Source of the DNA: Calditrichia bacterium
GTDB taxonomy: Bacteria > Calditrichota > Calditrichia > RBG-13-44-9 > J075
Length of the DNA stretch: 64,000 nucleotides
Direction: 5' to 3'
Assembly (NCBI GenBank): GCA_020635015.1
Contig: JACKAP010000011.1
Coordinates: 1 to 64,000, forward strand
The number at the start of each line of letters is the position of its first letter. Position 1 is the first letter of the stretch. Under the pieces are notes generated by a model. The model ran no database searches and had not been told where the DNA came from. It was given only the letters and a program-made list of their open reading frames with translations. This document shows positions 38,468 to 47,669 of this stretch, piece by piece. The translations under genes and the position numbers were made by a program.

Positions 38468-39734
38468 CAGCCCAAATTGCGGCCAGATGAATAATGGTTT
38501 CCGTCGCTTTCTCCATATCCTGCACCGAGACCCATTCTTTCTTGCTGTGGAAATTATGCCCGCCGGTGAAGATGTTGGGGCAGGGGAGGTCCCGGTAGGA
38601 GAGCGCGGCTCCATCGGTGCCGCCGCGGATCAGGCTGCGCAGCGGTTTCAGGCCGGCCCGCTCGACGGCTTCCACCGCATAATCTACCACGAAAGGGTAG
38701 TTGTTGAGCACGTATTTCATATTGCGGTAGCTCTCGCGAATCTTCAGTTCGATCTGCGCCCCGGGCCAGGCAGTCAGCACTTCACGGCGGATCTCTTCCA
38801 GCAGCGCTTCCTTCTCTTTCAAGCCCGGCAGGGTAAAATCACGCAGAAAGATGCGCATCTTCACCTCGGCGGGATTGCCGGATATGTTGTTGGGATGAAG
38901 ATAGCCGGCCCGTTCGGTAGTGGTTTCCGGGCTCAGGTGGGTTTTAGGCAGGCGTGAGATGAAGTCGGCAGCGACCTTCAGGGCATTGACCATCTTGTCC
39001 TTCGCATAACCGGGATGCACATTGATGCCGCGGATGACCAGATCGGCGGTGTCGGCACAAAAAGTCTCGTCTTCCACCTCGCCGGCGGTACCGCCATCGA
39101 TGGTGTAGGCATATTTAGCACCAAAGGCTTTCACGTCAAAATGTTTGACGCCAGCACCCACTTCTTCATCCACTGTAAAAGCGATCTTTATCTCCCCGTG
39201 GGGCACCTCCGGATGCGCCTGCCAATACGCCACCGCGCTCATGATCTCCGCCACGCCGGCCTTGTTGTCCGCTCCCAGCAGGGTGGTGCCGTCGCTGGTG
39301 ATGATGTCATGGCCGATGCAGTCGCGCAGCTCGGGATTTTCCTCCGGATCGATCACCTGCTGCGTGTCGCCGGGCAGCACGATGTTTCCTCCGTCGTAGT
39401 TGCGGTGAATTACCGGCTTGACACCGGCACCGCTGACGTCCGGCGAGGTGTCGACATGGGCGATCAACCCGACCGCCGGCACCGCCACCGGGTGATCCGC
39501 GGGAAGGTTCGAAGGCAGGCTTGCAAAGACATAGCCGTGCTCGGTCAGATGAGCGTTGTCGATTCCCAGCGCCTTCAACTCTTCCACCAGCAGGCGACTG
39601 AGGTCGAGCTGTTTGAGGGTGCTGGGATAGGTGTCGGAGGGATCCTGCGACTGGGTGTCGATGCGCACATAGCGCTGGAAACGATCTACCAGATTCTCGC
39701 GGGAGATGGAGATCTTTTTCAGAGTGTCGTTCAT
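38454..39734 (-). CDS. pepT: Peptidase T (tripeptide aminopeptidase)
   Basis: An M20 zinc peptidase of 426 aa that removes N-terminal residues from tripeptides in the cytoplasm. Motifs are GLIAHVDTSPDVSG (HxD metal site), LLGADNKAGVAEIM (bridging Asp), FTVDEEVGAGVKHF (catalytic Glu pair), TIDGGTAGE and RGGTDGAALS. Length is typical for PepT. The last four residues and the stop codon overlap the CTCTACG array, so the original end has been overwritten or eroded. Confidence 0.93.
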   Translation of the reverse strand: MNDTLKKISISRENLVDRFQRYVRIDTQSQDPSDTYPSTLKQLDLSRLLVEELKALGIDNAHLTEHGYVFASLPSNLPADHPVAVPAVGLIAHVDTSPDVSGAGVKPVIHRNYDGGNIVLPGDTQQVIDPEENPELRDCIGHDIITSDGTTLLGADNKAGVAEIMSAVAYWQAHPEVPHGEIKIAFTVDEEVGAGVKHFDVKAFGAKYAYTIDGGTAGEVEDETFCADTADLVIRGINVHPGYAKDKMVNALKVAADFISRLPKTHLSPETTTERAGYLHPNNISGNPAEVKMRIFLRDFTLPGLKEKEALLEEIRREVLTAWPGAQIELKIRESYRNMKYVLNNYPFVVDYAVEAVERAGLKPLRSLIRGGTDGAALSYRDLPCPNIFTGGHNFHSKKEWVSVQDMEKATETIIHLAAIWAERRA

Positions 39735-40078
39735 CCAAAGCTCCTTTCGGATCTAAGACTTAAGGTTGTATGATGACGATTGATGCCCACGAAACACTCG
39801 AAAGGATACGAAACGTAACGATTGATCATTTTTTAGTGCGCTTTCGTGTATTTCGTGGGCTACTTTTGAAGTCTTTATATCGAACTAAGGCAAAGATAAG
39901 ATTTCTGAGGGTGAATTGCCAATTGATTGTTTTTCGGGATAAGCCTGCGTATTTTGGCGCGTATATGAAAGGATCGTCAGATTTTTTTTACATCCCCCCT
40001 GTCCCCCCTTCGAAGGGGGGAAGTGCAGAATCCCCCTTTCGAAGGGGGGACGGGGGGGATGTTCGCAATTATAAATAT
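39735..40078. repeat. Spacer with CACGAAACAC and CCCCCTTCGAAGGGGG inverted repeats
   Basis: 39786-39859 is an inverted pair CCCACGAAACACTCGAAA / TTTCGTGTATTTCGTGGG. 39991-40060 is CCCCCCTTCGAAGGGGGG twice, forming strong hairpins just before the signal peptide of the next gene. Open frames reading PPVPPSKGG through it are repeat artefacts. Confidence 0.8.
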
Positions 40079-42310
40079 TTGATATTGTTCATTTTTTTGA
40101 TGACCTTCCCCTTGTACCTGCCCGCTCAGGGACTGCCGGACCGTGCCGCGCCCGCCCGGCTGTGTGCCACCCCGTTTACCGGGGGCGAAGGGCCGGTAAA
40201 CGCTTGGAAAATCCTTCACCGTAATCGCCCGGCCTTTTACCGGCAATTGCTTGCCGATGACGCTCTACTACAGCGGCAGAATTCTGCTCGCAGTGACGTC
40301 CGCACCTTCTGGGCGGTGAAGGTGGGCGACCTCAGTCAGCCAATCGAACCGGAAGATTTTTACCGCGTGGAAGCCACCCGGCGGGCGGAAGGGGAGGGGG
40401 TGGTGATCTGGGTGGAGGATGAGAGCTGGGCACAGGAATACGTCACCCAGGTTGAGGTCGACCGGATCTTCGACGCCCTCACTCGGGAGACCGGCGCCGG
40501 CAGCCTCGATCCCGGAGAAGGTATTATCGCGATCGAGCGTTCGGTCTTCGGCGAGACGCCCAATAAAGGGGACGACGGGCTGATCCATTTCCTGATCCTG
40601 GATATTCAGGACACCTATGATCCCGATAACAACGTGAGCACTTTCATCGCCGGCTATTTTTTTGCCAATGATCAGGGCGACGGCCCGCGCAGCAACCGCC
40701 TCGACCTGCTGTATATCGATGCCTACCCGGGCATCTACCGCAAGGAAGGGGACCGCCGCACCGGCACCGTGCTGGCTACCACCGCTCATGAGTTGCAGCA
40801 TCTGATCCACTACCGCCAGGATCGCGACGAGGCGACCTGGGTTAACGAAGGCCTTTCCGAACTGGCGGCCTCACTGTGCGGCTACGGCATCGGCCGCCCG
40901 CAGCGTTACCTGGAGGATACCGCTCCGGCGCTGGACGGTTGGGCAAACACCCTGGCCGACTACAGCCGGGCGGGCCTGTGGACGCTCTACCTGGAGGAGC
41001 AGTTCGGCACGGAATTCATCCGGGCGCTCACCGCTGATCCTGCCAACGGCATTGCCGGGATTGAAGCGGCGTTGGCCGTTAGTGGCTTCGGCGAGACATT
41101 TAGCAGTGTGTTTGCCGATTGGAACATTGCCAACTATCTCAACAATAGCAGCATCAGCGGAGGCCGTTTCGGCTACCGCTCGCCGGATCTGCACGGGCTG
41201 CGCGCGAGGGTCCGGGAAGAAACCGATCGCTTTCCGGCGCGACTGAATGTCGATCTGGAGGAAAACAGCGCGGCCTACTACCGCCTCAGCGGGCGCGATT
41301 CCCTGGTACTGGATTTCCAGGGGTTCTATCACCGTGGTACGCTGATCCGACAAAGGGCTGATACAGCAGAAGTGCTGGATGCATCGGGCGATATGTTCCA
41401 ACTGCACGGTATTGCTGAAGATGACCGGCTCACTCTGGTGCTGAACAACACGTCCGGCGCATCGCAATATGATCTGTGCGCCTACGCCCCATTTGCCCTG
41501 CCGCTCCGCCGGGTGGCGTATGATGACGGTGAATTCACATCAGGCATTACCGGCCGGGCGCAGGCGGCGCAGCGCTTTGCGGTGCCGGCAGAAGGGGCGG
41601 CGCTCACCCGGATCGAATTTTTTAGCCTGCAGCGCCGCCGGCGGGTGCGGGTGCAGGTGTTTGGAGAGGAGAACGGTCTTCCCGGCCCGGCACTGTACGT
41701 ACCGCTCGACACCCTTTTTGCCGCCCGCCGCAGTTGGGTGGAATTGGACCTTCGCCAACCGTTGACCGGCCTTAGTGCCGGGCAGACGCTGTATGTGGCG
41801 GTGGAAGCGGACACCCTGGCTTACGCCGGCAGCCCATCCGGCAGCGGCATCGCTTACTATCGCCCGGAAGGAGAAGATTGGCGCCCTCTGGAAAATGAAA
41901 CCAACAGCGCCGGCGAACCGCTGCGCGGGGTATGGATGATCCGGGCGGTCTTTGCCGGCCCGGCGACCGCTGCTTCCGCTCCCGGCTGCGATCCCGACAC
42001 CCCGCTGCGTTTTGTCCCGGAAGCCCTCTATCCCAACCCCTCTCGCGGCGAGCTGACCCTGGAACTGCCCGTCACCGCTGCCGGCGAGGTGCGCCTGACC
42101 CTCTACAATCTGCTTGGTCAGCCAGTTAGCGAATTTCGCCGGGAAGTGCCCGGCGCCGCCCGTCTGATCCGCATTACCTGGCCGAACATCCGCTCCAGCA
42201 ACGGCCAAACCCTTCCCAGCGGCATCTATTTCCTGCGCGCGAAATTCATCGACCGCGCCAGCGGTGCCACCCAAATGGCCGATCCGCAAAAACTGGTGTT
42301 GATCCGGTAG
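40079..42310 (+). CDS. Secreted zinc metalloprotease-like protein with T9SS sorting domain
   Basis: The frame is open from 39770, but the upstream part is repeat sequence. I place the start at TTG 40079, giving the signal peptide ILFIFLMTFPLYLPAQ; ATG 40100 is an alternative. TTAHELQHLIHY (HExxH) and WVNEGLSELAA mark a gluzincin-like active site. A beta-sandwich region follows. The C-terminal ~85 residues (EALYPNPSRGELTLELP..LYNLLGQPV..LPSGIYFLR) are a type A T9SS sorting signal, so it is exported and attached at the surface. Total ~743 aa. Confidence 0.82.
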   Translation: MILFIFLMTFPLYLPAQGLPDRAAPARLCATPFTGGEGPVNAWKILHRNRPAFYRQLLADDALLQRQNSARSDVRTFWAVKVGDLSQPIEPEDFYRVEATRRAEGEGVVIWVEDESWAQEYVTQVEVDRIFDALTRETGAGSLDPGEGIIAIERSVFGETPNKGDDGLIHFLILDIQDTYDPDNNVSTFIAGYFFANDQGDGPRSNRLDLLYIDAYPGIYRKEGDRRTGTVLATTAHELQHLIHYRQDRDEATWVNEGLSELAASLCGYGIGRPQRYLEDTAPALDGWANTLADYSRAGLWTLYLEEQFGTEFIRALTADPANGIAGIEAALAVSGFGETFSSVFADWNIANYLNNSSISGGRFGYRSPDLHGLRARVREETDRFPARLNVDLEENSAAYYRLSGRDSLVLDFQGFYHRGTLIRQRADTAEVLDASGDMFQLHGIAEDDRLTLVLNNTSGASQYDLCAYAPFALPLRRVAYDDGEFTSGITGRAQAAQRFAVPAEGAALTRIEFFSLQRRRRVRVQVFGEENGLPGPALYVPLDTLFAARRSWVELDLRQPLTGLSAGQTLYVAVEADTLAYAGSPSGSGIAYYRPEGEDWRPLENETNSAGEPLRGVWMIRAVFAGPATAASAPGCDPDTPLRFVPEALYPNPSRGELTLELPVTAAGEVRLTLYNLLGQPVSEFRREVPGAARLIRITWPNIRSSNGQTLPSGIYFLRAKFIDRASGATQMADPQKLVLIR

Positions 42311-42448
42311 GAAAATTATCTGCGCTTTGCGCGATGTTTGTTCGCTTCGCTCCGGTAGCGCGATGTTTTTCGCTCATCTTAATTTGCGTTTTGCGCCCGA
42401 TGAAACATCGAACAAACATCGAGGCAGCGAACAAACATCGAGGTCTTT
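42311..42448. repeat. CGATGTTTGTTCGC repeats upstream of ppa
   Basis: GCGATGTTTGTTCGCTTCGCTCC and GCGATGTTTTTCGCTC face CGAACAAACATCGAGG (twice). This is the same family as the arrays at 51600 and 59846. The last AACAAACATCGAGG supplies the GAGG ribosome site of ppa. Confidence 0.75.
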
Positions 42449-43063
42449 ATGCCTTTCCCCAAACCCTTTTACCGCTGGCGGCCCCATCCCTGGCACGGGC
42501 TGGATACCGGAAGCAATCCTCCGGAGATCGTGCACGCCTATATCGAGATCACCCCCTTCGATTCCATTAAATATGAAGTCGATAAAGCGACCGGCTATAT
42601 CCGGGTCGACCGCCCTCAGCGCAGCTCTTCGCAGCCGCCGGCATTGTACGGCTTCATTCCCCGAACCTATTGCGGCCCCCGGGTGGGTGCGCTCTCACCC
42701 AAAGCCAAGCAAGGCGACGGCGATCCCCTGGATATCTGCGTGGTCAGCGAACGTCCGATCAACCGGGTGGAGGTGATCCTTAACGCCCGGGTAGTGGGCT
42801 GCCTGCAGGTGCTCGACGGCGGTGAGGCCGATGATAAGATCGTGGCGGTGCTGGAAAATGACAACATCTGGGGGGCGGCGCGTGACATCTCCGACCTGCC
42901 CGACGTGCTGGTAGAGCGCCTGCGCCACTACTTCAGCACCTACAAGCTGGTGCCGGGGCAGCCTCACAATACCATTTCGGTAGAGGCCATCCTGGGCGCC
43001 GAGCATGCCCAGAAGGTGGTGAAGGCGTCGATGCTGGATTATGAGGATGAGTTTGGGGGGTGA
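42449..43063 (+). CDS. ppa: Inorganic pyrophosphatase (family I)
   Basis: A 204-aa cytoplasmic enzyme that hydrolyses PPi. The metal-binding signature GDGDPLDICVV (~88-98) is present, with KYEVDKATGYIRVDRPQ (Lys and Glu), YGFIPRTYCGP (Tyr) and ENDNIW. Slightly longer than the usual ~175 aa because of an N-terminal tail (PFPKPFYRWRPHPWHGLDTG) seen in some bacterial homologues. The ribosome site comes from an upstream repeat. Confidence 0.92.
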   Translation: MPFPKPFYRWRPHPWHGLDTGSNPPEIVHAYIEITPFDSIKYEVDKATGYIRVDRPQRSSSQPPALYGFIPRTYCGPRVGALSPKAKQGDGDPLDICVVSERPINRVEVILNARVVGCLQVLDGGEADDKIVAVLENDNIWGAARDISDLPDVLVERLRHYFSTYKLVPGQPHNTISVEAILGAEHAQKVVKASMLDYEDEFGG

Positions 43064-43066
43064 TTT

Positions 43067-43106
43067 GAATGCGGAATGCGGATTTCGGAGTGCGGAGTGC
43101 GGAATG
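43067..43106. repeat. GGAGTGC/GGAATGC heptamers
   Basis: Degenerate 7-bp units GAATGCG / GGAGTGC in the short ppa-bglB gap, complementary to those at 17912-17996 and 60101-60131. Confidence 0.7.
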
Positions 43107-43123
43107 AAAATCTGCGTGCCATT

Positions 43124-44428
43124 TTACCCCGAAAAATACCGCTGAAGCATCTCGTCCGTCACCCCGCCTTCCTTGCAGATCTCCCCGTAAAACTGCCCAC
43201 TGGAGCGGATAGTGCGCTGCTGGGTAGCGAAATCGACCTCGATCAGACCGAAGCGGGCGCTGAGGCCTTCCGCCCACTCGAAGTTGTCCATCAGCGTCCA
43301 GTGGTAGTAACGCTGAATGTCGATGCCCGTTTCGATCGCCCGGTTGACCTGGGCGAGGTGGTCGTAGATGTAGCGGGTACGGAAGGCGTCGCGGGCGTCG
43401 CAAGTGCCGTTCTCGGTGATGTAGATCGGGATCCGGTAGCGCCGGTAATATTTTTTGCAGAGCCGGAAGAGTCCCTCGGGATAGATCTCCCAGCCCAGAT
43501 CGTTGACTGCTGCCCCTTCCTTCACACTCAGCGATCCGAAGAGGGTAAGCGGATTAAGCCGGGCGCTGACCATGTCCCGCGAGTAGTAGTTGATCCCGAA
43601 GAAATCCTGGTAACGCCCCCGCCCCAGCGGTGCGCCGATGCCGGCGGGAGGCAGCAGGATGCCCTCACCCATGCCGTGTATAAAGATCTCCTGAAAAAGC
43701 CTCTCGTGCAGGGCGGCACTGCGCTTTTCCCGCCAACGGCCACGCTTTGGCTCGAAGATGCGCAGGTGATAGGCTACCCCCACCTGGGTATCGCTTCTGC
43801 CCATCCGCTCCCGCACCGCGTGCAGGGTGCGGTAGGCGCGGATGTGGGCCAGAATCATGTTCCGGGCTCCCTTGAAATAGTCGATCATGCGATTCTGCTT
43901 TCCCGGGGGCCAGATCCCGGCGATGTAGCCGAAGGTCAGGTAGACATTCGGCTCGTTGATGGTGATCCAGTCCGAGACCAGGTCGCCTAACTGTTCTGCG
44001 GTATAGGCGACATAGCGCTCAAACCAGTCTCCGGCTTTGGGATTCAACCAAGCTCCCCGGTCTTCCAGCCAGAGCGGATTGGAAAAATGATGCAGGGTCA
44101 CCAGCGGGCGGATACCGGTGGCCAGCAGGCGGGAAATCTCATCGCGGTAGTGGGCGATGGCGGCAGAATTAAACTTTCCTGCCTCCGGCTCGATACGGCT
44201 CCACTCCAGCCCCAGCCGGTAGGTGCGGCAGTTCAACGCCTGCATCAACGCCATATCCTCCTCCATCCGGTTCCAGTGATCGCAGGCGGTGATGCAATGA
44301 CTGCCATCCTGGATATGCCCCTGTTCCGCCCAGCGGAACCAGCTGTTATTGCGGTCACCGCCTTCGATCTGCAAGGCCGCAGTGGCGGTGCCGAGGAGGA
44401 AGTTCTTGGGTAGCTTGAATGATTTCAT
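43124..44428 (-). CDS. bglB: GH1 family beta-glucosidase
   Basis: A 434-aa glycoside hydrolase. The acid/base Glu is in DWITINEPNVY (~165) and the nucleophile in IYITENGTCD (~350). The N-terminus FLLGTATAALQIEGG and the +RYYHWTLMDNFEW segment are GH1 signatures. I start at ATG 44428 (AGAGG 4 nt upstream). No signal peptide, so it acts on imported disaccharides. An AATAGAAC element separates it from the upstream GH36/transporter ORF, and together they suggest a sugar-use operon. Confidence 0.93.
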   Translation of the reverse strand: MKSFKLPKNFLLGTATAALQIEGGDRNNSWFRWAEQGHIQDGSHCITACDHWNRMEEDMALMQALNCRTYRLGLEWSRIEPEAGKFNSAAIAHYRDEISRLLATGIRPLVTLHHFSNPLWLEDRGAWLNPKAGDWFERYVAYTAEQLGDLVSDWITINEPNVYLTFGYIAGIWPPGKQNRMIDYFKGARNMILAHIRAYRTLHAVRERMGRSDTQVGVAYHLRIFEPKRGRWREKRSAALHERLFQEIFIHGMGEGILLPPAGIGAPLGRGRYQDFFGINYYSRDMVSARLNPLTLFGSLSVKEGAAVNDLGWEIYPEGLFRLCKKYYRRYRIPIYITENGTCDARDAFRTRYIYDHLAQVNRAIETGIDIQRYYHWTLMDNFEWAEGLSARFGLIEVDFATQQRTIRSSGQFYGEICKEGGVTDEMLQRYFSG

Positions 44429-44438
44429 AAGGCCTCTT

Positions 44439-44662
44439 AATAGAACACGGATGACCATTAGAATAAAAAAGGTGTCTATTCAATCTTGCGGATTCTCGCG
44501 GATTACTGATTCAGTTAAAAGACAAAAACAAAGACAAATGAAAGTTTCATGGTCATTTCATTCGTTTTACTACCTGTGTAATAAATCTTCGATAAGACCA
44601 CGCGAAGCACATCAAAATAAATCAGCGGGAATCCGCGTCATCCGCGTCATCCGCGTTCTATT
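44439..44662. mobile_element. AATAGAAC-ended inverted-repeat element, copy 2
   Basis: 224 bp with perfect AATAGAAC / GTTCTATT ends and a core (TTACTGATTCAGTTAAAAGACAAA..GCGAAGCACATCAAAA) matching copy 1 at 34228-34401. On the minus strand its first bases supply the TAG stop of the upstream ORF, and its other end lies just before the bglB ribosome site. Confidence 0.75.
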
Positions 44663-46466
44663 CCCTCTCCGCTTGCATTTCATTTCTAAAAAAGACTTCT
44701 GTCTCCTCTAATACCTGCTTCTCATTATAGCGCAGGAAGTAGAGCCCGGCGAGGAGGCAGAGCAGGGCGCCGCACAGGCCGCTGAGGCGGACGCCCAGAT
44801 CATGTCCCGGGTCTTTGCCCAGGGTGGTGAGGGCGGCGAAGAGCAGCACCCCGAAGGTCTGGCCGAACTTCTGCATCAGGGTGCGGGCGGCGAAGAACAT
44901 TCCCTCCTGCTTGATCCCGCTGGCCAGGGCGTCGTGCTCGGCGATGTCGGCCAGGATGGCATTGGGGAGAATGCCCAGGAACGAGAGCGGCAGGGCAAAG
45001 CAGATCACGATCAGGTAGGCTTGCAACTGCGAGTCTAACGGCAAGCGGCCCAGGAAGTAGATCATCAGAAAAATACCGCTCATAAATAGGAACGATACCA
45101 CCACCAGCACTTTTTTGCCGGTTTTTTTCGCCAGCACATTCACCAGGGGATAAAACAGGAAGGAGGCGATCACCAGCAACGGCAGCAGCACCCCCATCAG
45201 GGCCGCCTCCAGACGTAACAGCACGGTGATGTAATAAAGCAGGCCGGTCATGATGATGGTCAGCCCCATGAAGTAGGTAAAATCAGCCGCTACGTAATAG
45301 ATGAAGTGGCGGTTATGGAAGGTGCGGCGCAGTGCCTCCCGCAGCGGGATTTCTGCCCGGCCGCTCTGGCAGTAAGTCTTCTCGTCGATAAACCATACCG
45401 GAAAGAACATGAACAGGGCCGCAACCAGGGCGATTAGACCGATGGTCAGTTGCAGGGCGGGCACCTTGCCGCCCAGCACCAGGCTTCTCTGCAGTACCTC
45501 AGCCAGCAGTGGCACCTGAGAGGCGAGGATGATCCCCAGGGCGTAGGTGATGGAGATCCAGGTGGAGAGGTTAAGCCGCTCCTCTGCAGTATGCCCCAGC
45601 TCCGGCAGCAGGGCGAAGTAGGGCGTGACGTAGATGGTCAGGAAGAGGTAGAACAGTAATTGCATCAGCACCAGCCAGTCGCCGATCGCCTGCTGGTACC
45701 CGTCGTCGATCTGGAAGAAGTCGAGCGGAATTTGCCGCTCTTGGAAAGCATGCAGATTCTCCAGAATGATCGTCTCGCTGATCCCGGTATAATAACGATA
45801 CCAGCTGGTCCAGCCGCATGCCGCTGTTGCGCGCGGCCGGGGAATGCCCATCGAATCAAAATATTCAGTAGCAATAGTTTCCACGGCACCATAGCCGATA
45901 AAAAGATCGAACAGCCGATAGGATTGGTCGATTTCCAGGCGGGCGCAGTCCTTGCGAATGGTCAGCGTTTTTTGCCGGGTGTCATGTTCGAAAATGGTAA
46001 ACCCTTCTTTTTCCGACAGTGAACCGAGCCATTCCGCCTGTGTGCCTCGCCGGATATAAGTGTAGGTATGACTGTGCAGCACCCCCGGTTTTGCCGGATA
46101 AGGATAGAAGTATTCATCGCCATAATCGGCCAGGTGATAGCGCCGTGTCACCGGTTTGAACAGCGGGCGCAGACCGGGCAGGCGCTCATCAATGCGATAT
46201 TCCCGGCTTTCGCTCCAGCTCTGGTAGCCGTTGATCATCAAGCGCTCATCCGGGTGATAATTTCTGGTTGCCGTGATGATGCAACTCTCCAGCTTCAACA
46301 TGGCTTTGGGATGGATAAAAAGGGTGAGCCGCTCCCCGCCGGTAACCGCGGTTATGTCTGAGGTAAGGGTAAATTCTACGCAGGCTGCATTTGATTGTAG
46401 GGCAACTGCGAAACGATAGAGATCGCGATCGGTACGGATGGTGAGTTGCTGGAAAATTGAGCCCAT
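44658..46466 (-). CDS. Fused ORF: truncated GH36 alpha-galactosidase N-half joined to GPH sugar-transporter C-part
   Basis: One open frame of 602 aa. Residues 1-264 are a GH36-like N-terminus: beta-sandwich domain, then CGWTSWYRYYTGIS and FFQIDDGYQQAIGDW. At ~265 the sequence turns without a stop into LVLMQLLFYLFLTIYVTPYF, the middle of a GPH/MFS cation-sugar symporter, with about nine helices to the end. The GH36 catalytic nucleophile region and the first transporter helices are both missing. It looks like an in-frame deletion fusing two neighbours of a sugar operon, or a misassembly. A working enzyme is unlikely. Confidence 0.75.
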   Translation of the reverse strand: MGSIFQQLTIRTDRDLYRFAVALQSNAACVEFTLTSDITAVTGGERLTLFIHPKAMLKLESCIITATRNYHPDERLMINGYQSWSESREYRIDERLPGLRPLFKPVTRRYHLADYGDEYFYPYPAKPGVLHSHTYTYIRRGTQAEWLGSLSEKEGFTIFEHDTRQKTLTIRKDCARLEIDQSYRLFDLFIGYGAVETIATEYFDSMGIPRPRATAACGWTSWYRYYTGISETIILENLHAFQERQIPLDFFQIDDGYQQAIGDWLVLMQLLFYLFLTIYVTPYFALLPELGHTAEERLNLSTWISITYALGIILASQVPLLAEVLQRSLVLGGKVPALQLTIGLIALVAALFMFFPVWFIDEKTYCQSGRAEIPLREALRRTFHNRHFIYYVAADFTYFMGLTIIMTGLLYYITVLLRLEAALMGVLLPLLVIASFLFYPLVNVLAKKTGKKVLVVVSFLFMSGIFLMIYFLGRLPLDSQLQAYLIVICFALPLSFLGILPNAILADIAEHDALASGIKQEGMFFAARTLMQKFGQTFGVLLFAALTTLGKDPGHDLGVRLSGLCGALLCLLAGLYFLRYNEKQVLEETEVFFRNEMQAERE

Positions 46467-46558
46467 AAATTAAACCGTTCAGCAGAAATTCCTCGGAAAA
46501 TTTGAATTTGTCCCTCCAATTGTGGTAAATTCTCCCGGGCTTAATGTATGAGGCAACC

Positions 46559-47485
46559 ATGACAAAGACAATCCTTTTCCAACGGGGAAAACTCGGAATG
46601 CTCCTGGCGATGTTGATACTGGCGATATCCTTTCCAGGCGCGGGTCAGGAATCGGCTGCGACCGTAGTGACTCCCAATTCATCCGGCAGCGAGTTGCGAA
46701 CGATGTCGTTCAATATTCGCTACGATAATCCCGGCGACAGCGTTAACGCCTGGCCGTACCGCATTCGCCGGGTGGCGGGGATCTTTCGCCTGTTTGAGCC
46801 GGATGTGGTGGGTGTTCAGGAGGCATTGAAGTCGCAAATCAACGGACTTCAGGCAGAGATCCCGGAATATGACTGGTATGGCGTCGGCCGTGATGACGGG
46901 GAGGATGGCGGGGAATTTTGTCCTGTTTTTTACCGCCGCGAACGCCTGGAATTGCTGGAGAAAGCCACCTTCTGGCTTTCTGAAACCCCCGACACCCCTG
47001 GTAGCCGGGGCTGGGATGCGGTCTGCAACCGGGTGGTGAGCTGGGGGAAATTTCGAGATAAAGCCACCGAAAACGAATTCTATTTTTTCAACACCCATTT
47101 CGACCATGCCGGCCCCAAGGCTCGGCTGGAGAGCGCAAAATTGCTCCGGAGGGAAATCGGCAAGATTGCCGGCCGCACCCCGGTGATCCTGACCGGGGAT
47201 CTGAACTGCCGCGACACCAGCGTGGTTTACAGAACTTTGCTGGAAAATCCAGGTGAGGAGAGTATGCCCTTGCTGGACGCCATCGCCCGCACCCTCACCC
47301 CCCATCACGGCCCCACCGGCACCTTTCACGGATTTACCGGGGTGACCGAGCCGGGCGGGCGGATCGATTATATTTTTGTCACTCCGGCCTGGCAGGTGCG
47401 CCAGCATGCCATCCTGGCCGACCACTGGGACGGCCGCTATCCCTCCGACCACCTGCCGGTGCTGGCCGTGTTACGCCTGGAGTGA
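46559..47485 (+). CDS. Secreted endonuclease/exonuclease/phosphatase family protein
   Basis: I choose ATG 46559 (GAGG 5 nt upstream). A signal peptide (MLLAMLILAISFPGAG) precedes a ~265-aa EEP domain: MSFNIRYDNPGDSVNAWPYR, VVGVQEAL (Glu), NTHFDHAG, LTGDLNC, GGRIDYIFV and SDHLPVLA. This subgroup is often annotated as secreted phosphatase or sphingomyelinase-like; the substrate is not clear. It is divergent from the fused sugar ORF and convergent with the helicase gene. Confidence 0.88.
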   Translation: MTKTILFQRGKLGMLLAMLILAISFPGAGQESAATVVTPNSSGSELRTMSFNIRYDNPGDSVNAWPYRIRRVAGIFRLFEPDVVGVQEALKSQINGLQAEIPEYDWYGVGRDDGEDGGEFCPVFYRRERLELLEKATFWLSETPDTPGSRGWDAVCNRVVSWGKFRDKATENEFYFFNTHFDHAGPKARLESAKLLRREIGKIAGRTPVILTGDLNCRDTSVVYRTLLENPGEESMPLLDAIARTLTPHHGPTGTFHGFTGVTEPGGRIDYIFVTPAWQVRQHAILADHWDGRYPSDHLPVLAVLRLE

Positions 47486-47500
47486 TGGTCACGATTGTTT

Positions 47501-47662
47501 ATTGCACGCAGATTCCACAGATTCAGCAGATTTTCACAGATCATTCCGTGACATTATAGCATGTGAAGCATCAGTGATGGTCGTATAAACAATGAAATCA
47601 ATAAACTGATTCTAAAGTCGTATCTGCGGAAATCTGTTGAATCTGTGAAATCTGCGTGCAAT
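47501..47662. repeat. CAGATT-arm inverted repeat between convergent genes
   Basis: ATTGCACGCAGATTCCACAG.. at the left and ..GAATCTGTGAAATCTGCGTGCAAT at the right, with an unrelated AT-rich core. It fills the gap between the EEP gene and the helicase gene, so it could terminate both. Confidence 0.75.
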
Positions 47663-47669
47663 TAAGCTT

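Noticed and set aside
39770..40078. N-terminal extension of the T9SS metalloprotease from ATG 39770 or 39964
   Set aside because: The extra residues translate hairpin repeats (PPVPPSKGG), and a signal peptide starts at about 40079.
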